Source: Dermacoccus abyssi
GTDB lineage: Bacteria; Actinomycetota; Actinomycetes; Actinomycetales; Dermatophilaceae
Direction: 5' to 3' (one strand)
Length of the DNA: 64,000 nucleotides
Assembly: GCF_034541975.1 (NCBI RefSeq)
Contig: NZ_JAVYJM010000001.1
Shown in pieces: positions 34,168 through 41,716 of this stretch. The first letter of the stretch is position 1. Every line of letters starts with the position of its first letter. The notes below the pieces were generated by a model. The model worked only from the letters and a program-made list of their open reading frames with translations, ran no database searches and had not been told where the DNA came from. Both the position numbers and the translations under genes were made by a program.

Positions 34168-34211
34168 TAGACAAGGGGATGTGCCGACTTCTCGGCACAT
34201 CCCCTTGTCTA
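34168..34211 (-). terminator. Terminator of aceB
   Basis: A 20-bp perfect inverted repeat with a CTTC tetraloop (34168-34187 and 34192-34211), 12 bp after the aceB stop; no U-tract. Among the strongest stems in the window. Confidence 0.9.
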
Positions 34212-34222
34212 CCACCTGTCGA

Positions 34223-35863
34223 TCAGGCCGCGTCGCCGGCAACCTTCTCCGACTGACGCAGGTCCTCGGCGTCGATGCCGCGCGGCATGCGCAGGCCTTC
34301 GTCGAGGAGGAACCGCACGTAGGCGTAGTTCGTGAAGAACCCGGGAAGTTCGTCGGTCAGGGCCGAACGCTCGAGCACCTCACGGGCCTCGTCGAGACGC
34401 AACTGAATGTCGGCGTCGGCGCCGCGCTTGAGCTTGATCATCTCCTCGTCGATGAGGCGCTCGAGCAGGGCACGCGAGACCTGCGGACCTTCGGCGAGCT
34501 GCGTCGAGTGGTGCATCCACTGCCACAGCTGCGCACGGCAGATCTCGGTCGTCGCGGCGTCCTCCATGTAGTTGCCGATGGCGACGGCGCCCTGGCCGTC
34601 GATCCACGCGGCGAGGTACTGCAGGGCGACGCTGACGTTGCTGCGCACACCGTGCAGGCTCGTGGTCTGCATCGTGCCTTCGAGGCTGACGAGCGCGTGC
34701 GCGTCGTGACGCGGCGTGCGCTTGACCTCGATCTGGTCGAGCTTGTCGCCGAGCACGTGCGTGAACGCCGACATCACGGTGTCGACCATGGCCGGGTGCG
34801 CCACCCAGGAGCCGTCGAAGCCCTCCTCGGCCTCGCGCTCCTTCTCGGCGTGCACGACGTTGAGCGCGCGGTGACGGCGCTCCTCGTCCTGAACCGTCGG
34901 GTTGTTCGCCGCCGGGGCCGCGATGGCGTGCGTGCCGCGCTTGTGGGCCGTGGCGACGAGCAGGTCGGTGAACGTGCGCATGAACGGTGTCGTCATCGTG
35001 ATGCGCTCGCGGTCGGGCAGCACGTACTCGTCGCCGCGGTGGGCGAAGGTGCGCACGTAGCTGAAGATGTAGTCCCAGCGGCCCGCGTTGAGGCCAGAGG
35101 CGTGTTCGCGCAGCTCGAAGAGGATCTCCTCCATCGCGAACGCTGCGGGCAGTGTCTCGATGAGGACGGTGGCGCGCACCGTGCCGCGCGGGATGTCGAG
35201 GGCGTCCTGGGCCGCGTTGAAGATGTCGTTCCACAGGCGCGCTTCGGCGCCGGACTCGATCTTCGGCAGGTAGAAGTACGGGCCGTAGCCGGCTTCGATG
35301 AGCGCCTTCGCGTTGTGGAAGAAGTACAGGCCGAAGTCGACGAGTGTGGCCGAGATCGGGCGACCGTCGATCGTGATGTGCTTCTCGCACAGGTGCCAGG
35401 CACGCGGGCGCATGATGAGCGTCGGGCGCGTGATCTGCGGACGGGCCGCGTAGGCGCGCACCGCGTCACGCAGGACGATCTGACCATCGACGAGGTTGAA
35501 CCAGGTGGGCGCCGTGGCGTCTTCGAGGTCGGCCAGCCAGGTGGACGCGTTCGACGCCATCGCGTGCTCGACGTGGCTGCGCGTCACCGGCGCGACGAGT
35601 TCGACGCGGCGGTCGGCGAGGCCCGGAGCGATCGGGGCGACGCTCCACGAGTCGTCCTCACGCGCGGCGATCTCCTCGAGCGAGAAGTCGAGGTCGGCTC
35701 CCCGGTTGATACGACGCGACTGCGCGCGACGCTGCGCGAGAAGGTCGGCGCGACGTCCTGCGAACTCGCCGTCGAGGCGCGCCAGGAACGCGAGGGCGTC
35801 GGGGGTGAGGATCTCGTCGAAGCCCGGGTGCATCCGGCCGCGGACGGTGGGTGAAGAGCTCAT
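34223..35863 (-). CDS. aceB: Malate synthase A
   Basis: Second enzyme of the glyoxylate shunt: condenses glyoxylate with acetyl-CoA to malate; cytosolic. The 546 residues match the A-type form: SNASTWLADLEDATAPTW (signature with the acidic residues for Mg), ITRPTLIMRPRAWHLCEKH, YFYLPKIESGAEARLWNDIF, RATVLIETLPAAFAMEEILFEL, GRWDYIFSYVRTFAH and EGFDGSWVAHP. AGGAGG lies before the ATG. A separate unit from aceA, 200 bp upstream on the same strand with a terminator between, but in the same glyoxylate locus under a RamB-type regulator. Confidence 0.97.
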   Translation of the reverse strand: MSSSPTVRGRMHPGFDEILTPDALAFLARLDGEFAGRRADLLAQRRAQSRRINRGADLDFSLEEIAAREDDSWSVAPIAPGLADRRVELVAPVTRSHVEHAMASNASTWLADLEDATAPTWFNLVDGQIVLRDAVRAYAARPQITRPTLIMRPRAWHLCEKHITIDGRPISATLVDFGLYFFHNAKALIEAGYGPYFYLPKIESGAEARLWNDIFNAAQDALDIPRGTVRATVLIETLPAAFAMEEILFELREHASGLNAGRWDYIFSYVRTFAHRGDEYVLPDRERITMTTPFMRTFTDLLVATAHKRGTHAIAAPAANNPTVQDEERRHRALNVVHAEKEREAEEGFDGSWVAHPAMVDTVMSAFTHVLGDKLDQIEVKRTPRHDAHALVSLEGTMQTTSLHGVRSNVSVALQYLAAWIDGQGAVAIGNYMEDAATTEICRAQLWQWMHHSTQLAEGPQVSRALLERLIDEEMIKLKRGADADIQLRLDEAREVLERSALTDELPGFFTNYAYVRFLLDEGLRMPRGIDAEDLRQSEKVAGDAA

Positions 35864-35990
35864 GGGGCCCTCCTTCGAAGAAGCGCGGGGGCAACGCCGT
35901 CGGGCGTCGCGGGTGGAACGGTGAAACCCATCATCCCCGATACGCAGGCCCTCGTGGAGCGGGTTCGGGTGCTGGACGGGGTGGAAAGTG

Positions 35991-36038
35991 AACCCCCGCC
36001 CGTGCGGTCGGAGCCAGGTGGCCGCACAGGCGGGGGTT
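35991..36038 (-). terminator. Terminator of aceA
   Basis: Outer 10-bp arms AACCCCCGCC/GGCGGGGGTT (35991-36000, 36029-36038) enclosing an inner TGCGG/CCGCA helix, 23 bp after the aceA stop. Confidence 0.8.
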
Positions 36039-36060
36039 GGTCTTACTCAGACGGTGGCGA

Positions 36061-37356
36061 TCAGAACTGAGCGCTCTCCGTCGAGTCCTTGAGGGCGGTC
36101 GTCGACGACTCGGGGTTGAGCGTCGTGGAGACCAGGTCGAAGTAACCCGTGCCGACCTCGCGCTGGTGCTTCGTGGCCGTGTAGCCGCGGCTCTCCGAGG
36201 CGAACTCGCGCTCCTGCAGGTCGACGTACGCCGTCATCTGCTCGCGAGCGTAGCCGTGAGCCAGGTCGAACATCGAGTAGTTGAGGGCGTGGAAGCCGGC
36301 GAGGGTGATGAACTGGAACTTGAAGCCCATCGCGCCGAGTTCCTTCTGGAACTTCGCGATCGTCTCGTCGTCGAGGTGCTTGCGCCAGTTGAACGACGGC
36401 GAGCAGTTGTAGGCCAGCATCTGGTCCGGGTACTCGGCCTTGACGGCCTCGGCGAACTTCTTGGCCAGCTCGAGGTCCGGCGTGCCCGTCTCCATCCAGA
36501 TGAGGTCGGCGTAGGGCGCGTAGGCCTTGGCGCGCTCGATGCAGGGCTCGATGCCGTTGCGAACCTTGTAGAAGCCCTCGTTGGTGCGCTCACCGGTGAG
36601 GAACTGCTGGTCGCGCTCGTCGACGTCGGAGGTGATGAGCGTGGCGGCCTCGGCGTCCGTACGGGCGATGACGACCGACGGGACGTTCGAGACGTCGGCG
36701 GCGAGGCGGGCGGCGTTCAGCGTGCGAACGTGCTGCTTCGTCGGGATGAGCACCTTGCCACCGAGGTGACCGCACTTCTTCTCCGACGCGAGCTGGTCCT
36801 CCCAGTGCACACCCGCGGCACCGGCGTTGATCATGGACTTCATGAGCTCGTAGGCGTTGAGCGGGCCACCGAAGCCGGCCTCGGCGTCGGCGACGATCGG
36901 GACGATCCACTCGTCGACGGACTTGATGCCCTCGGAGAACTCGATCTCGTCGGCGCGCATGAGCGCGTTGTTGATACGGCGCACGACCTGCGGCACAGAG
37001 TTGGCCGGGTAGAGCGACTGGTCCGGGTAGGTCTGACCGGCGAGGTTCGCGTCACCGGCGACCTGCCAACCGGAAAGGTAGATGGCCTTGAGGCCGGCCT
37101 TGACCTGCTGGACGGCCTGGTTACCCGTCAGCGCACCGAGGGCGTTGACGAAGTCCTCCGTGTGGAGCTTGTCCCACAGCTGCTCGGCACCGCGCTTGGC
37201 GAGGGTGAACTCCTCCTGCACGTTGCCCTGGAGGCGAGCGACGTCCTGGGCGGTGTACTCGCGCTCGACGTTCTTCCAGCGCTCGTTCGTGTCCCAGTCC
37301 TTCTGGATCGCGGCTGCGCGGTCGTCGATCGTCTTGATGATCTGCTCGGAGGTCAT
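36061..37356 (-). CDS. aceA: Isocitrate lyase
   Basis: First enzyme of the glyoxylate shunt: cleaves isocitrate to glyoxylate and succinate. In 431 residues: AGLKAIYLSGWQVAGDAN, PIVADAEAGFGGPLNAYEL (Mg-binding), HWEDQLASEKKCGHLGGKVLIPT with the catalytic KKCGH near residues 194-198, IARTDAEAATLI and YNCSPSFNW. AGGAAGG precedes the ATG. The upstream 196-bp region is shared with the divergent regulator gene and holds several short repeats. Expression on acetate or fatty acids is expected. Confidence 0.98.
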   Translation of the reverse strand: MTSEQIIKTIDDRAAAIQKDWDTNERWKNVEREYTAQDVARLQGNVQEEFTLAKRGAEQLWDKLHTEDFVNALGALTGNQAVQQVKAGLKAIYLSGWQVAGDANLAGQTYPDQSLYPANSVPQVVRRINNALMRADEIEFSEGIKSVDEWIVPIVADAEAGFGGPLNAYELMKSMINAGAAGVHWEDQLASEKKCGHLGGKVLIPTKQHVRTLNAARLAADVSNVPSVVIARTDAEAATLITSDVDERDQQFLTGERTNEGFYKVRNGIEPCIERAKAYAPYADLIWMETGTPDLELAKKFAEAVKAEYPDQMLAYNCSPSFNWRKHLDDETIAKFQKELGAMGFKFQFITLAGFHALNYSMFDLAHGYAREQMTAYVDLQEREFASESRGYTATKHQREVGTGYFDLVSTTLNPESSTTALKDSTESAQF

Positions 37357-37436
37357 TGGCTCCAGTCCTTCCTCTATGGGCCCTGGTAGGTGCCCGGTGG
37401 GGATCGATGACTCAACTCTGACCGAGAAGAACGCAC

Positions 37437-37496
37437 AAGTAGGTATACTTTTCGAGTAAAGATCGACGAATATTTACGTTTTGAGCAAGTTTGAGC
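37437..37496. promoter_or_regulatory. Operator/promoter region between aceA and the RamB-like gene
   Basis: An AT-rich island in a GC-rich genome. It contains AAGTA-ggta-TACTT (37437-37450) overlapping a TATACT -10-like hexamer, GTAAA...TTTAC (37456-37460 and 37473-37477), and a direct repeat TTTGAGC-AAG-TTTGAGC (37480-37496) with 10-bp phase. RamB of Corynebacterium binds short A/T-rich sites resembling AAGTTTGCAAA; AAGTTTGAGC is similar. Assignment to the adjacent regulator is inference. Confidence 0.55.
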
Positions 37497-37552
37497 CGTC
37501 TTTCGTCGCGAAGCTGGCGTGACGGCCGTCACGCAGGCCGGAAAGTGGAGTC

Positions 37553-39064
37553 ATGAACGAGAAGATGCGCGAAGGGCGGCTCGCCTCGGCCCGTGCTGCG
37601 GCCGAGGAGGCGGCGCCCGTGGAGCGGGCAGCCCCCGACGCCCTGACGATCGGCCGGCGCCTGCGTCACGTGCGTCAGCAGGCGGAGCGCACCCTCGGTG
37701 ACGTGGCGGGGGCGATCGGCATGAGCCCGTCGGCGCTCTCGCTCATCGAGAACGGCAAGAGGGAGCCGAGGCTCTCGGTCCTCACGTCGCTAGCCGAGGC
37801 GCTCGACGTGCCGCTCGCCGACCTTCTCGCGACAGCGCCGCCGTCACGGCGAGCGGCCCTCGAGATCCGTCTGGAGCGTGCGCAGCGGGCGTCGACGTAC
37901 GCCTCGCTCGGGCTGCCGAGCGTCCGCATCGGACCGCGGCTGCCCACCGAGGCGCTCGAGGCACTCGTCGGAATGCACGAGGCGATGGCGGCGATGCGCA
38001 GCGAGCAGGCGGCGACGCCCGAGCACGCACGGCGCGCGAACGCCGAGCTGCGCACCCGGATGAGGCAGGCCGACAACTACTTCGCCGACATCGAGGGCGC
38101 GGCTGCGCAGTTGCTCTCCGACGTCGGGCACCGTGGTGGGCCCGTCTCGCGAGCCTCTGTGGACCGCATCGCCGAACACCTCGGCTACCAGCTCGTGCAC
38201 ACCTCGGATCTTCCCGGCTCAACCCGGACGGTGAGCGACCTCGCGAACCGGCGCATCTATCTGCCGCAGCCGGAGGCCGGCCAGCACGACGCACGGTCTC
38301 TCGCCCTGCAGGCCCTCGGTCATCTCGTGCTCGACCACGAGGTGCCGGCCGACTACGCGGAGTTCCTTTCCCAGCGCGTCGAGATCAACTACTTCGCCGC
38401 CGCCGTGCTCATGCCGGAGAAGGAGGTGGGGCGCCGCCTTCTCGACGCGAAGGAGGCCAAGGACATCTCCATCGAGGATCTGCGCGATGCCTACGGCGTC
38501 TCCTACGAGACGGCGGCGCACCGCTTCACGAACCTCGCGACGAAGGTGCTCGACATCCCCGTGCACTTCATGCGCATCAGCTCCGACGGCGTCATCTACA
38601 AGGCGTACGAGAACGACGGCATCCAGTTCCCGACCGACGCCACGGGCGCGATCGAGGGCCAGCGCGTGTGCAAGCACTGGACGGCGCGCGCCGTCTTCGA
38701 TCAGCCCGACCTGTCGCGCTCCTACCAGCAGTACACGGACACGCGCTCGGGCACGTACTGGTGCTCGGCGTTCGTGGACCGCACGCCGAGTGGCTTGTTC
38801 TCCGTCAACGTCGGTACGCCCTACCAGCACGTCAAGTGGTTCCGCGGCCGGGAGACGACCGAGCGTTCGCTCTCGCGCTGCCCCGACCCGTCGTGCTGCA
38901 CGCGCCCTCCACAGGAACTTGCGAGCCGATGGGACGGTCGCTCCTGGCCGAGCGCTCGCGTGCACTCGCACCTGCTCGCCGCCATGCCGCCCGGCACGTT
39001 CCCCGGCGTCGACGACACCGAGGTCTACCAGTTCCTCGAGCGGCACGCGCGCGAGGACGGCTGA
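37553..39064 (+). CDS. ramB: RamB/ScfR-type transcriptional regulator (XRE HTH + ImmA-like domain)
   Basis: A 503-residue regulator of acetate/fatty-acid metabolism by family. Residues about 30-90 are an XRE helix-turn-helix (IGRRLRHVRQQAERTLGDVAGAIGMSPSALSLIENGKREPRLSVLTSLAEAL). The middle is a DUF955/ImmA-like segment; its metallopeptidase helix reads ALQALGHLVLDHE (about 252-262), so the first His and the Glu of HExxH are gone and it is probably a ligand-binding or structural domain. The C-terminal part (CKHWTARAVFDQPDLSRSYQQY; SVNVGTPYQHVKWFRGRET; CPDPSCC) is the short-chain-fatty-acyl-regulator domain. Divergent from aceA, so autoregulation and control of the shunt are likely. Confidence 0.88.
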   Translation: MNEKMREGRLASARAAAEEAAPVERAAPDALTIGRRLRHVRQQAERTLGDVAGAIGMSPSALSLIENGKREPRLSVLTSLAEALDVPLADLLATAPPSRRAALEIRLERAQRASTYASLGLPSVRIGPRLPTEALEALVGMHEAMAAMRSEQAATPEHARRANAELRTRMRQADNYFADIEGAAAQLLSDVGHRGGPVSRASVDRIAEHLGYQLVHTSDLPGSTRTVSDLANRRIYLPQPEAGQHDARSLALQALGHLVLDHEVPADYAEFLSQRVEINYFAAAVLMPEKEVGRRLLDAKEAKDISIEDLRDAYGVSYETAAHRFTNLATKVLDIPVHFMRISSDGVIYKAYENDGIQFPTDATGAIEGQRVCKHWTARAVFDQPDLSRSYQQYTDTRSGTYWCSAFVDRTPSGLFSVNVGTPYQHVKWFRGRETTERSLSRCPDPSCCTRPPQELASRWDGRSWPSARVHSHLLAAMPPGTFPGVDDTEVYQFLERHAREDG

Positions 39065-39102
39065 CGGAGGGGAGGGGATTCGGCGGGTGGGCTCGCTTCT
39101 GG

Positions 39103-39108
39103 CAGAAT
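39103..39108 (+). promoter_or_regulatory. Candidate -10 element of the rpsP operon
   Basis: CAGAAT about 183 nt before the rpsP ATG; the resembling CAAGAT lies similarly far upstream of rplS. The long leader (39115-39291) has no reading frame of note. Confidence 0.4.
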
Positions 39109-39291
39109 GAAGCTGTACCCGTGCGCCCGGCAATCGGCCGGATGCACGCCTACCCCGAATCACGGTTCCCCGTTCGGACGCCGGTCGACGTCGGTCATCC
39201 GCGAAATTTCCTTCGCGTCAGGCTGCGCTCGTGCCCGTTCGCTCGAGCGGTCTCGCCGTGGTTCACCTACACAGAAAGTGAGACCGCCACC

Positions 39292-39777
39292 ATGGCAGTC
39301 AAGATCCGCCTCAAGCGCCTCGGCAAGATCCGTCAGCCCCAGTACCGCGTTGTCGTCATGGACAGCCGTACGAAGCGCGACGGCCGTGCCATCGAGGAGA
39401 TCGGCAAGTACCACCCCAAGGAAGAGCCGAGCCTCATCGAGATCGACGGCGAGCGCGCGCAGTACTGGCTCTCCGTCGGCGCGCAGCCGACCGAGCAGGT
39501 CGCCGCGCTCCTCAAGATCACGGGTGACTGGCAGAAGTTCAAGGGCGAGCCGGGTGCCGAGGGCACGCTGAAGACGGCCGAGCCGAAGGCCGACAAGAAG
39601 GCCCTCTACGAAGCCGCTCTCAAGGCCGCTCAGAACGCCGACACCTCCAAGGGCGGCGCCACGACGGCCAAGAAGAAGGCCGACAAGGCCGAGGAGCCCA
39701 AGGCTGACGAGGCCAAGGCTGAGGAGAAGGCCGAAGAGGCTCCCGCAGCTGAGGCCGAGAAGACCGAAGAGGCCTGA
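39292..39777 (+). CDS. rpsP: 30S ribosomal protein S16
   Basis: Small-subunit protein. The first ~85 of 161 residues are the S16 core (MAVKIRLKRLGKIRQPQYRV, VMDSRTKRDGRAIEEIGKYHP, WLSVGAQPTEQVAALLKITGDW). The rest is a low-complexity Lys/Ala/Glu tail (TAKKKADKAEEPKADEAK..., ending EEA), a common actinobacterial extension that is probably disordered. First gene of the rpsP-khpA pair, which in most genomes continues straight to rimM and trmD; here two unrelated genes intervene. Confidence 0.97.
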   Translation: MAVKIRLKRLGKIRQPQYRVVVMDSRTKRDGRAIEEIGKYHPKEEPSLIEIDGERAQYWLSVGAQPTEQVAALLKITGDWQKFKGEPGAEGTLKTAEPKADKKALYEAALKAAQNADTSKGGATTAKKKADKAEEPKADEAKAEEKAEEAPAAEAEKTEEA

Positions 39778-39782
39778 TCCTC

Positions 39783-40025
39783 GTGCTCGAAGAAGCACTG
39801 GAGCACCTCGTCAAGGGCATCGTCGACCATGACGGCGACGTCGTCGTGCGTCACAAGGACGGACGACGGGGTGAACTCCTCGAGGTTCGCGTCCACCCGG
39901 ACGACCTCGGTCGCGTGATCGGCCGTTCCGGTCGAACGGCGTCCGCCCTTCGCACCGTGGTCTCCGCGCTGGCCGGTGGCCGTTCGGTTCGCGTCGACAT
40001 CGTCGACACCGACCGTTCGCGCTGA
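39783..40025 (+). CDS. khpA: KH-domain RNA-binding protein KhpA
   Basis: An 80-residue single KH-domain protein (formerly YlqC/UPF0109) binding RNA, paired in other bacteria with KhpB/Jag. The GxxG loop is in VRVHPDDLGRVIGRSGRTASALRTVV, with GRS-G at its centre. GTG start 5 bp after the rpsP stop, so cotranscribed. Ends in a strong terminator. Confidence 0.95.
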   Translation: MLEEALEHLVKGIVDHDGDVVVRHKDGRRGELLEVRVHPDDLGRVIGRSGRTASALRTVVSALAGGRSVRVDIVDTDRSR

Positions 40026-40040
40026 GCCGGTGCACCGATG

Positions 40041-40079
40041 AAGCAGCCCTCCCACCTCGACGAGGTGGGAGGGCTGCTT
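40041..40079 (+). terminator. Terminator of the rpsP-khpA operon
   Basis: 18-bp perfect stem with a 3-nt loop (arms 40041-40058 and 40062-40079), followed by CGTGTTTCTT. Confidence 0.92.
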
Positions 40080-40129
40080 CGTGTTTCTTCGGGTCTGGAG
40101 GGGATGCCGGGCCGCCGGCAGGTGAAAGG

Positions 40130-40135
40130 TAGCGT
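40130..40135 (+). promoter_or_regulatory. Candidate -10 element of the DUF2752 gene
   Basis: TAGCGT with exactly 6 nt to the GTG start at 40142. Confidence 0.6.
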
Positions 40136-40141
40136 TGAGGG

Positions 40142-40579
40142 GTGACCGAAACGATGGTGGCTCGAGACCAGCGCCCTCGGGAGCGCCGTCTCTTGGGGCC
40201 GTTCGTCGTCGCCGGATCCTTGGCGCTAGCCTCCGGCATGCTGTACCTGCGTGATCCTCACGTCGATGCGTCGTGGGGACGCTGCCCGTCCATCGCGCTG
40301 TTCGGTCTTGCTTGCCCCTTCTGCGGCGGCCTGCGTGCCATGAACGACCTCACCAACCTGCGTATCGTCGATGCCTTCTTCAGCAATCCGCTCCTCGTGA
40401 GTGCCGTGCCGTTGGTGCTCGCGTGGTGGATCAGCGTTGTTCGGGATCGGTGGACCGGCAGCACGCGTCCGTGGATGTTCCCGGTGCAGCGGGGTGTCGT
40501 GGCGCCGGTGCTGATCGCGGTGTGCGTCGCCTTCTCGCTGTATCGGAACCTGCCGATCGGCGCGGCCTTCTATCCCTGA
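40142..40579 (+). CDS. DUF2752 family membrane protein
   Basis: A 145-residue protein with three hydrophobic segments (GPFVVAGSLALASGMLYL; NPLLVSAVPLVLAWWISVV; VVAPVLIAVCVAFSLYRNL). Between the first two lies the DUF2752 motif: CPSIALFGLACPFCGGLRAMNDLTNLRIVDAFFSNPL, i.e. the C...CPxCGxxRA...NPL pattern. The paired cysteines suggest a redox or metal site at the membrane surface. Function unknown. It has its own leaderless-type promoter and terminator, so it is an independent insert between khpA and rimM. Confidence 0.88.
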   Translation: MTETMVARDQRPRERRLLGPFVVAGSLALASGMLYLRDPHVDASWGRCPSIALFGLACPFCGGLRAMNDLTNLRIVDAFFSNPLLVSAVPLVLAWWISVVRDRWTGSTRPWMFPVQRGVVAPVLIAVCVAFSLYRNLPIGAAFYP

Positions 40580-40588
40580 TGTGAACAT

Positions 40589-40627
40589 GACGAAGGGCTG
40601 CATCCGTTGCGGATGCAGCCCTTCGTC
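40589..40627. terminator. Bidirectional terminator between the DUF2752 and DUF4190 genes
   Basis: 17-bp perfect arms (40589-40605 and 40611-40627) with a 5-nt loop, between two convergent genes. Confidence 0.9.
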
Positions 40628-40640
40628 GTTCGTGCCGGGG

Positions 40641-41069
40641 TCAGCCCTGAGTGGCCACCCAGATACCGATACCCAGGTTGAGGATGGTGACGACGGCGCC
40701 GACGATGATGGCCAGCTTGGCCTTCTCAGCGCCCGTCTGCATGCCGTTGCTCTCGCGGATTTCCTTCTGGGCGATGACGCCGAGGACGATTCCGACGATC
40801 GAGAGGATGCCGCACAGGAGGCCGAGGAAGGAGCAGATGAGGGCCGGCAGGGCCTTCTTGTTCTCCATCGTCATGCCCTGGTACGGCGCGCCACCGGGCT
40901 GGCCGAAGCCGCCCTGAGCCTGCTGACCGTAGACATCCTGACCGGGCTGACCGTAGGGAGCCTGGCCGTCCTGGCCGTAGGGAGCCTGCGACTGGCCGTT
41001 CGCGTCGTAGTTCGGCTGGTTGCCGTAGTTCTGCTGCGGGTTGTTCTGGGGGTCCATGGGGTTGCTCAT
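40641..41069 (-). CDS. DUF4190-type membrane protein with Gln/Asn/Tyr-rich N-terminus
   Basis: A 142-residue protein. Residues 1-70 are low-complexity and repetitive (APYGQDGQAPYGQPGQDVYGQQ...), rich in Gln, Asn, Gly, Tyr and Pro, probably disordered and cytoplasmic. Two transmembrane segments follow: LPALICSFLGLLCGILSIVGIVLGVIA and LAIIVGAVVTILNLGIGIWVA, with AQKEIRESNGMQTGAEKAK between them, the usual DUF4190 loop. Function unknown. GGAGGAG before the ATG. Convergent with the DUF2752 gene and divergent from rimM. Confidence 0.88.
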   Translation of the reverse strand: MSNPMDPQNNPQQNYGNQPNYDANGQSQAPYGQDGQAPYGQPGQDVYGQQAQGGFGQPGGAPYQGMTMENKKALPALICSFLGLLCGILSIVGIVLGVIAQKEIRESNGMQTGAEKAKLAIIVGAVVTILNLGIGIWVATQG

Positions 41070-41155
41070 GTTCTCTCCTCCGTGTGAGTCCTGCCCCAAC
41101 CGTAGTAGGAATCGCCCCTGCCCGCGGGGACGACGAAGCGGTGGGCATGTCCTGT

Positions 41156-41161
41156 CAGAAT
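41156..41161 (+). promoter_or_regulatory. Candidate -10 element of rimM
   Basis: CAGAAT with 6 nt (GGAGGC) to the ATG at 41168. Confidence 0.5.
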
Positions 41162-41167
41162 GGAGGC

Positions 41168-41713
41168 ATGGATGAAGTTGTCGTCGCACGAATCGGCAAG
41201 GCTCACGGGCTCAAAGGTGAAGTGACGGTGCAGGTGCACACCGATTCGCCCGAGGAACGCTTCGTCGCCGGGGCAGCCTTCGTCACCGACCCTGCTCACC
41301 GCGGACCGCTGACGCTGCGGTCGTCGCGCGTCCACAACGGCATCTACCTCCTGGCGTTCGAGGAGGCCCCCGACCGCACCGCGGCCGAGGGGCTGCGCGG
41401 CATCAACCTGCTCGCGGCCGCGGACGACCTCGTCGAGGACGACGCCTGGTACGAGGAAGACCTGCTCGGCTTCGACGTCGTCCTCGAGGACGGCACGGCC
41501 GTCGGAACGGTGAAGGCTCTGGAATCGCGGGAGGTGCAGGACCTGCTCGTCGTCGACGGGGTGGACGGCTACGACGTTCTCCTGCCGTTCGTCGAGGAGA
41601 TCGTGCCGGAGGTCGACGAGGACGAGCGCCGCATCGTCGTCACACCGCCGCCCGGCCTGCTGGAGTTGGCACGCCCCTCCGAAGCTCCCGACGACGTCGC
41701 CGAAGAAGCCTGA
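41168..41713 (+). CDS. rimM: 16S rRNA-processing protein RimM
   Basis: 30S-assembly factor that binds S19 and helps 16S rRNA 3'-domain maturation. The 181 residues have an N-terminal RimM domain (VVVARIGKAHGLKGEVTVQVHTDSPEERF) and a C-terminal PRC-barrel (WYEEDLLGFDVVLEDGTAVGTV, VDGVDGYDVLLPFVEEIVPEVDEDERRIVVTPPPGLLEL). An acidic tail follows. trmD starts 3 nt after the stop. Confidence 0.95.
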   Translation: MDEVVVARIGKAHGLKGEVTVQVHTDSPEERFVAGAAFVTDPAHRGPLTLRSSRVHNGIYLLAFEEAPDRTAAEGLRGINLLAAADDLVEDDAWYEEDLLGFDVVLEDGTAVGTVKALESREVQDLLVVDGVDGYDVLLPFVEEIVPEVDEDERRIVVTPPPGLLELARPSEAPDDVAEEA

Positions 41714-41716
41714 TTC

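Noticed and set aside
34181..35854. Long plus-strand frame (557 codons) opposite aceB
   Set aside because: Antisense to an intact malate synthase; such long frames arise from high GC at third positions.
36037..37389. Long plus-strand frame (450 codons) opposite aceA
   Set aside because: A shadow of the aceA coding strand: it mirrors a perfect isocitrate lyase, is rich in Leu/Val/Arg/Asp repeats and has no motif of its own.
40880..41040. Repetitive DNA encoding GQ/PYGQ units as a possible minisatellite
   Set aside because: Low-complexity coding sequence of the DUF4190 protein; units are irregular and in frame.
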